Assembly: GCF_001577835.2 (NCBI RefSeq)
Contig: NC_029526.1
Coordinates: 8,561,918 to 8,625,917, forward strand
Direction of reading: 5' to 3'
DNA: 64,000 nucleotides
Origin: Coturnix japonica
Taxonomy: Eukaryota > Chordata > Aves > Galliformes > Phasianidae
In this document: one piece after another, positions 45,491-64,000 of the stretch
Numbering within the stretch: position 1 is the stretch's first letter
Layout of the letters: each line of letters starts with the position of its first letter
The notes under the pieces: model-generated
What the model saw: the letters and a program-made list of their open reading frames with translations, nothing else
Told to the model about the DNA's origin: nothing
The model's database searches: none
Program-made: the position numbers and the translations under genes

Positions 45491-46516
45491 ATGTACATGA
45501 GACAACAAACAAAAAACTGATCCAAAAAATTATGTATGAGTTCCAAAACAGAAATAATATGACTTAATACTGAAATACTTTCATACTGATGTGCAGTATT
45601 GAGAAAAAACAATTCTTAGGAAAATGAATACACATCATACTAATTTAAGGACTGGCACTGCTACAGAAAATGCTCTGGAAGAAGTCAGTGTGACTTCTTG
45701 CAAAGCAGATGAATCTGAAGTGGGATTCAGACTGCTCAGTCAGGAGGAGGACTGCATCTTCTGTCAGCATCTATTTCATCAGCCTTGCTAAAACTGAGGG
45801 AGGAAACGTGTTGATGGCTGGATTCCTACAATTCTGCTTTGTGGACAGCTGTGCTTTCACACACCATAAAGCTGTTTGTGTCCCCATCTGCTTTGCAGTT
45901 AAATATTTCTTGGAAGATCTTTGTCCCGCAATCAATTTAAGAACATCCTTGCAAATCAGGTTAAGATTGGAGAACAGACACCAAAATTGCTTCTTTTCTT
46001 TTTTCTTTGGTTTTGGTTGTATTTCCTCTATAGTTCATTTGGTGAACTACAGAATGAAGGAACTGCCTAAAATTAGGCCTTTTAATTAAGATGTATAACA
46101 AGAGACATTATTTACCACACAGAGGCTTTCTTCTTTGCTGTTCGGTTAATCTAAAGCTAGGAACGTGCTTTGCCTGTGTTACAACTCCAAGCTTATCAGC
46201 TGCTTAGGTTTCTTCTCTTTAACTGGAAAGTTGTTTTATGTTAATGTGGAAGTGTACCACGTTTTTGCCTGAGTAAGGAACAGCTTTTTCTTCAAAAAAT
46301 AAAAAGATAAAAAAAAATTAAAAGTGCAGATTTATATTCATAATTGCTATAGCTGGGGAATATGCTGTTGTCATATTACTGATTATAAAAAATACATTAA
46401 TTTTGAAGACAGTAACTGTTCTACTGTTCAGTGTTGTCAAATTCAGGCACAGAGTTCTTTCTGTAATAATCCTATCTTTGGTATGAAGATAACATAAGCT
46501 ATCCTTATTCTTATTG

Positions 46517-61325
<14,809 letters not shown>

Positions 61326-61690
61326 GGCTGCTCACTCCGGACGCTTCTCCCGGCACGACCGACCCGCTAATAACAGTGCGCCGGATTTGCTGAGAATCTG
61401 CTCTCCGCCAATCAGCACGCGCCTTACTTGCGGCCCTAGCAACCTGCCAGCAGCAAGTCCCGCCCCCTGCGCCTCCTCATTGGCTGTGGGCGGTGGAGCT
61501 TTGTCTCCTTATTTGCGGTCGGCGCTGTCAATCAGGCGCGCTGCGAGGCGGGCGGTTTGCAGCTGCTGAGGGGAGCGGGGTCTTTACCTCACAGAGCGGG
61601 GCGCTGCCGCGGCCTTTATGGGTTGGCCCGTAGAGCTCTAAAATCTCAGTTTTTTAACCTGTAACTGCTGAAGGAGGCGAGTGAGGCCCG
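61326..61690. promoter_or_regulatory. Divergent CEP89 / FAAP24 promoter
   Basis: The two start codons, CEP89 on minus at 61325 and FAAP24 on plus at 61691, are only 365 bases apart in a GC-rich island. It holds CCAAT at 61408-61412, the inverse ATTGG at 61479-61483 and GC boxes (CCGCCCCCTGC near 61460, GGCGGGCGG near 61551). A YY1-like ATGGCGGC overlaps the FAAP24 start. There is no TATA box in either direction. A shared bidirectional promoter is the natural reading. Confidence 0.75.
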
Positions 61691-63715
61691 ATGGCGGCGA
61701 AAGGAAACGTCCCTGCGGCTCCGGGATCCGTCATTGTCCCTTACGGACATGTGGTGGGGAATGAGAAGTGGCGGGGGTCGGAGCTGGCCCGCAGGCTGCA
61801 AGGTGAGCGGGGCACAGCGGGACTCGATGTATCGCTATGGATCCGCTCAGTGCAACGGGCTGGGCCAGGTGGAACACTGCATTGCTGTGTTAGACAAGTT
61901 GTGCTGTATTTGCATTGATTGAAGAGAAGAACAGCTGTTAAAATGAATTACACAGCCGACCCAGCATTACTGATGCATTAGGAGAGCTGCATAGTTAAGT
62001 GCTTACACATATCTTTACTGTATTTTTATTCTCTTAAGGGAAAACTAAACTCATCTTTGAAGATGGTTTGGGACTCGTGGATTTCCATCTTTCCAACAGA
62101 ATCTGTGTGTTGTACATTTCTGAAGCAGATTTGGTTGCAGGGGATGAATTCAAGCGGAGATTGGTTCGGTTTAGGAACGTAAGTACCACATAGGGAGAAA
62201 AGCTTCCAATTGCAGCTTGTATATTCCGTGCTTCTGAAAACATTCACTATTATTTTTCTGGTGGATCTAAAAGCTGTAGTATTTCCACCCAAAAGCTGAC
62301 GACTCACACATCAGTGTAACAACGCTTTATTTAGCTCCAGTTCTGCTTCTGCAACCTTCATTCCTCTGATTTGCTTTTATCTAACTCACATCTGACAGGT
62401 CGGCTCTGTGCTGTGTTTCCTCAGCTCGTCACTAACAAGCTCTTTTTCCCACCCATCCCCCCCTTTCAATACAGGCCAGCAGCCTCGGTGGGATTGTGAT
62501 TGTTGAGAAGACCCCACTAAGCGAGCAGTACTTCTCAGCAGTGCAAAAGCTTGTTGTGCTGCAGCTTGGAATGGTGCTGCTCCCTGTGGCAAATCAAGAA
62601 GAAGCTTCTCAACTTATTACTCAAATTGTAAGTTCTCATGATAGTGGAGAGACACTTAATACATTATGGGGAGAGAATTACCTGTTTTCCACTCAATCAT
62701 CACTTGTTTTTGGAAAAAATAATACATGTGATCTTAAAGGAGCCCAACATTTGGGTTGAATGTAAGGAAAACAAACCCTAAAATGCTGCCAGGTGGTGCA
62801 GTTCAGCAGGAGGAGGAGACGGGAAAGAAATGGAAGAAGCCGATACTGTGCTTTTGTGTGTGATGTAGCACTGAGGTGCCACTGGGTGGCGCCAGGAAAT
62901 CCAGACTTGGCTGTCAAAACCAACTTGTGGGTTTTTTTTCTCTTGCTCTGTGTCAGGCTGGGGAAATTTCTGAGTTGTTTCTCTTTTTACTTTATTCTTT
63001 CTCTGATTGAATCAAACAATGGACCAAGTCACAGCTCAAATTCATGGGAAATTTATGAGGGGAGTAAACTCTTGGAAAGGGCTGACAATAGCAGGACATG
63101 GGGAAATGGTTTTAATTTGAAAGAGGGAAGATTTAGATTGGATGTTAGGGGGAAGTTCTTCACTAGGAGAGTGGTTAGGCCCTGGAACAGGCTGCCCAGG
63201 GAGGTTGTGGATGCCCCGTCCTTGGAGGTGTTCAAGGCCAGGTTGGACGGGGCCCTGGGCAACCTGATCTAGTAAAGGTGTATGTTTGGTGGCCCTGCCA
63301 GGCAGGGGGTTGGAACTACATGATCCTTGAGGTCCCTTCCAACCCGGGTCATTCTGTGATTCATTCTGTGATTCTGTGGGTTTCCTGCTAAGGCTTTGTG
63401 TGCATGCACTGAAACAAAACAGAGCTCCAGTAGAGGGCGTTCGGTGTTGCTTATGGTTTTGTTTTGCTCCAGGTCCGTGAACAAAGTAAGGATCACACCA
63501 GTAACCCCTTTATCCGCAAGCAGTGCTCACAGCTGGTGGAGGCATCAATGTTTCGGACAGTGCAACAAATCCCAGGAGTTGGGAAAACAAAAGCGCTGCT
63601 TCTACTGCAACAGTTTGGAAGCATCCACCAGATCTGTAACGCATCTGTCAAAGAACTCGAGCCGGTGGTTGGACAAACAGTGGCACAACAAATACACACG
63701 TTTTTTGGTTCCTGA
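61691..63715 (+). CDS. FAAP24: FAAP24, Fanconi anaemia core-complex associated protein
   Basis: Exons 61691-61802, 62039-62178, 62475-62627 and 63473-63715, all GT-AG and in phase, give 215 residues, the same length as human. FAAP24 belongs to the XPF/MUS81 family. It pairs with FANCM, binds branched or single-stranded DNA, and helps bring the Fanconi core complex to crosslinked DNA and activate ATR signalling. Residues about 17-135 form the ERCC4-like fold, which in this family is not an active nuclease: NEKWRGSELA, LIFEDGLGLVDFHLSN, IVIVEKTPLSEQYF. A tandem helix-hairpin-helix follows at about 160-213, with IPGVGKTKA at 168-176 and VVGQTVAQQIHTFF near the end. The start is the first ATG and aligns with the human protein from the GHVV block onward. 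Intron 3 carries a CR1. Confidence 0.96.
63056..63378 (+). mobile_element. CR1 LINE 3' fragment in FAAP24 intron 3
   Basis: Sense CR1 of about 320 bases ending in CCCTTCCAACCCGGGTCATTCTGTGATTC, with the terminal ATTCTGTGATTC unit repeated. Its last 200 or so bases match the copy at 8.1-8.3 kb with only a handful of differences. Confidence 0.95.
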
Positions 63716-63764
63716 CCTTTTAAATGAGACCTTATTATTTGACTGCTGAGAAACACAGCTGAGT

Positions 63765-63802
63765 ACAGTCATTACTTCACATCACAGTCATTACTTCACA
63801 TC
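63765..63802 (+). repeat. 19-base tandem duplication in FAAP24 3' UTR
   Basis: ACAGTCATTACTTCACATC occurs twice head to tail without a mismatch, 50 bases after the FAAP24 stop codon. Confidence 0.95.
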
Positions 63803-63994
63803 ACAGCCAGCAGGGCAATGCAGCACTTGGTGTCAGTTACCACAGCTCGCTTATCTCCCGTGTCTGTACAGCAGGGCTTTGCAGACACCACTTTGTATTT
63901 AGTGCTCTCGGAATACATCTCTGAATATACTAACTTGTTTCCATAGTTCCTTTTTCATTCCACAGGATGTTACCAAACTTATTCCCTTATATCA

Positions 63995-64000
63995 AATAAA
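63995..64000 (+). terminator. FAAP24: FAAP24 poly(A) signal at window end
   Basis: Canonical AATAAA in the last six bases of the window, 280 bases after the FAAP24 stop codon. The cleavage site would lie just outside. Confidence 0.6.

Noticed and set aside
45709-46089. A 126-codon open frame downstream of CEP89
   Set aside because: No splice context, family motif or promoter. It lies antisense in the presumed CEP89 3' UTR and looks like chance.

Overview
This is vertebrate nuclear DNA, most likely from a galliform bird (chicken or a close relative). The evidence is the dominance of CR1 LINE pieces with the typical ATTCTGTGA-type tails, the short introns, and four intron-split genes plus one three-exon gene in the order NUDT19 - TDRD12 - SLC7A9 - CEP89 - FAAP24. 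That is the gene order of human 19q13.11, compressed here into about 61 kb. Species and chromosome are inference; the gene identities come from reading spliced exons in phase and recognising the protein families.

Layout. 1-2.8 kb: AT-rich sequence with no gene I can support, possibly the 3' side of a neighbouring gene. 3.1-6.2 kb: NUDT19 (+), a peroxisomal Nudix hydrolase with three coding exons, preceded by a (CCCAT)17 array. 7.4-27.6 kb: TDRD12 (+), a germline piRNA-pathway protein with 28 coding exons and 1189 residues. 28.8-39.1 kb: SLC7A9 (-), the light subunit of the b(0,+) cystine/dibasic amino-acid transporter, 12 coding exons, 493 residues, convergent with TDRD12. 39.1-46.5 kb: intergenic DNA with an old CR1. 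46.5-61.3 kb: CEP89 (-), a centriolar distal-appendage coiled-coil protein, 19 coding exons, 797 residues. 61.3-61.7 kb: a GC-rich divergent promoter shared by CEP89 and FAAP24. 61.7-64.0 kb: FAAP24 (+), the FANCM partner of the Fanconi core complex, four exons, 215 residues; the window ends exactly on an AATAAA.

The genes are not one pathway: they are unrelated housekeeping, germline and epithelial genes held in conserved synteny. Structural links are the shared CEP89/FAAP24 promoter and the tail-to-tail TDRD12/SLC7A9 pair.

No prokaryote-like, viral or CRISPR system is present. The most unusual item is a composite retroposon at about 61.07-61.26 kb. It has two tandem tRNA-like units, each with A-box and B-box promoter signals, followed by a CR1 3' tail. 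This is a tRNA-derived, CR1-mobilised SINE, and it sits almost flush against the first splice donor of CEP89. Such elements are rare in galliform birds as far as I know.
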